Of a DNA stretch of 64,000 nt, positions 62,777 through 64,000 are shown piece after piece. Made by a program: the position numbers and the translations under genes. Positions within the stretch are counted from its first letter, which is position 1, and the number at the start of each line of letters is the position of its first letter. The notes under the pieces were generated by a model. The model was given only the letters and a program-made list of their open reading frames with translations, was not told the origin of the DNA and did no database searches. Origin of the DNA: Apostichopus japonicus (taxonomy: Eukaryota; Echinodermata; Holothuroidea; Aspidochirotida; Stichopodidae); contig NC_092577.1 of the NCBI RefSeq assembly GCF_037975245.1, forward strand, positions 9,089,013-9,153,012, written 5' to 3'.

Positions 62777-62940
62777 CATTTTTTTTTCCATTATGACAAA
62801 AGAATTTTAGTAAAAATCCTTTGTCTTCTGGATAATGGGCTTCCCTTTCTTCCGCTTCTTGTTGAGAAATTTGTTCCCCTCTATATTCTAAAAAGAAAGC
62901 CTCCATTCTGGAACAATTTCTCACAAAAAAACACCAGAGC
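62777..62940 (-). pseudogene. SET locus B, SET-domain N-terminal exon, two frame breaks
   Basis: Acceptor CCCGGCCAG precedes it and GTGAGTTG follows. It enters in phase 1 as G-S-G-V-F, the same boundary and phase as the SET exon of locus A (27403). A run of seven T shifts the frame; the next piece reads CEKLFQNGGFL in register with the family's RKFIKGEFL only if one T is ignored, and a second run of five T shifts again before LEYRGEQISQQEAEERE, HYPEDKG and FFCHNGKK. The uninterrupted frame (residues ...FFLEYRGEQ...) misses the first part. Both breaks are single extra bases in T runs. The donor joins the 61138 exon in phase. The cofactor GxG and EYRGE strand are visible. Confidence 0.65.
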
Positions 62941-62949
62941 CTGGCCGGG

Positions 62950-64000
62950 TAACAAAATGAGAAAACAGGGTGATGCTTCAATGTTGACCAAGGTTGCAAC
63001 AGAAGTCAAGACTGAGCAGGAAGCCAGTTAATGATTGCTTGCCGTAAAATGGTGTCAAACTTCATGCTCTGACATACAGTATGGATCCATGAAACGACAT
63101 GGGAATTGGGAGACATGGGAATTTGGTAAAATCAAATACCTATATACCCTATTGTTATTTAAAGGCTAGCCCCAAACCGTGTGCGGCCATCTGAAAAAGT
63201 TAATGTTCTGTTGCTTGCAAGTGATGTTTTGTTTGTGTTGCTACAAAATGCAGACAGAAATGAAACGTGATACCTTGTTATCTTTAGCTGGACCTGAGAT
63301 GTCCATTGCTGTATCGTTTATACACTGTGCTGTGGGTATTGGCCACAGCTGTATGTACTGGCTGTACACTAGAGTCTGATTACCGACGATAGCAAGCTGT
63401 GTGTGTATTTTCTGGGATCGCTGGTGGTGTCTAACACTTCCGTTACACCTCATTTGAAACTAGGTCAGATTACCAGCATTAGACGTTTTTTTTTTTTTCG
63501 CAAGTCTTCACACCCCTTAAAGAACACAGTCAACTAAACGTACATACTGTACTGCAACTGATGTTAGCAGGTTCTGAAGAATGACAATTTGGAACCTAAT
63601 GTACAGTAGTTGGTGTACGACATACTGTATGTTCTGTTCAAATATGATATCAGAGAAGAAGTTGCTATGGAGACCCTACTTCAGAACCTGCAGAAAGGTG
63701 TTTTAGGAAGACTGAGATATACCTGTACAGTAGCATGTTACAGAAATACTGAAATGTTGCATGCACAAATCTTAATGTTCTGTTTTGTGTTTCAACTGTA
63801 ATTGTGGTTTATCCTATTCATATGGTGTACATTAAGTGTTGCAGTATGTATCCAAGGCTGACACCCATAAACATATCGTACTTCTGGAGGGCATCATTTA
63901 GCAAAGTCAGTGTGTTGATTGATTTTTGCCATGATGAGTACCAACACACTAGACTATAATTCTTACTCCTACAAACAGGGACTTGTTGGCATCGCAACCA
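62950..64000. other. non-coding stretch, upstream of locus B
   Basis: No exon equivalent to the METAWFH... exon of locus A is recognisable on the minus strand. A T run lies at 63487-63499. The plus frame at 63610-63801 contains REEVAMETLLQNLQKGVLG, which is protein-like, but no splice sites bound it clearly. Confidence 0.4.

Overview
The window reads as AT-rich, intron-rich, repeat-laden DNA from a marine invertebrate. An echinoderm (perhaps a sea cucumber), hemichordate or similar deuterostome is my best guess, with low confidence. The signs are small exons bounded by AG/GT in very large introns, TA microsatellites, hAT-type elements with CAGGG ends, a Penelope-like retroelement, tRNA-derived SINEs and two multi-kilobase satellite arrays. 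There is no operon structure, and most open reading frames are chance or repeat-derived.

Layout. 1-5.3 kb is mostly non-coding, with a cluster of ACGT-rich repeats and two copies of a dispersed repeat. 5.3-8.9 kb is a three-level nest: an outer TIR element was hit by a Penelope-like element, which was itself hit by two hAT-like MITEs, each level with its own target-site duplication. 10-12 kb holds two very small plus-strand exon candidates. 12-15.5 kb has a TA microsatellite, a 54-bp minisatellite, a LINE fragment and a SINE. 19.2 kb has a CpG-rich first-exon candidate. 25.9-32.3 kb holds a plus-strand gene model (locus A) that begins with a SET-domain N-terminal half and contains a duplicated, phase-compatible 84-bp acidic exon. 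34.7-40.9 kb is satellite A, with a ~146-bp monomer and a 2186-bp higher-order unit. 42-44 kb has a 17-bp word dispersed six times around a basic first-exon candidate. 44.4-50.4 kb is satellite B, with a 209-bp monomer partly arranged as 418-bp dimers, built around a CGCCCTAAGTG motif. 50.4-51.4 kb is a 374-bp tandem repeat carrying tRNA-like SINE heads. 57.2-62.9 kb holds a minus-strand SET plus zinc-finger locus (locus B) with several breaks.

How it fits together. The only host protein signal I would defend is the pair of SET-domain loci A (+) and B (-), which share an exon boundary and phase in the SET domain. They look like members of a KMT5A-like SET family. Both carry single-base breaks in T runs, and B also has two in-frame stops and a lost zinc ligand. 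They may therefore be decaying copies, or partly the product of homopolymer errors in the assembly; the sequence alone cannot settle this.
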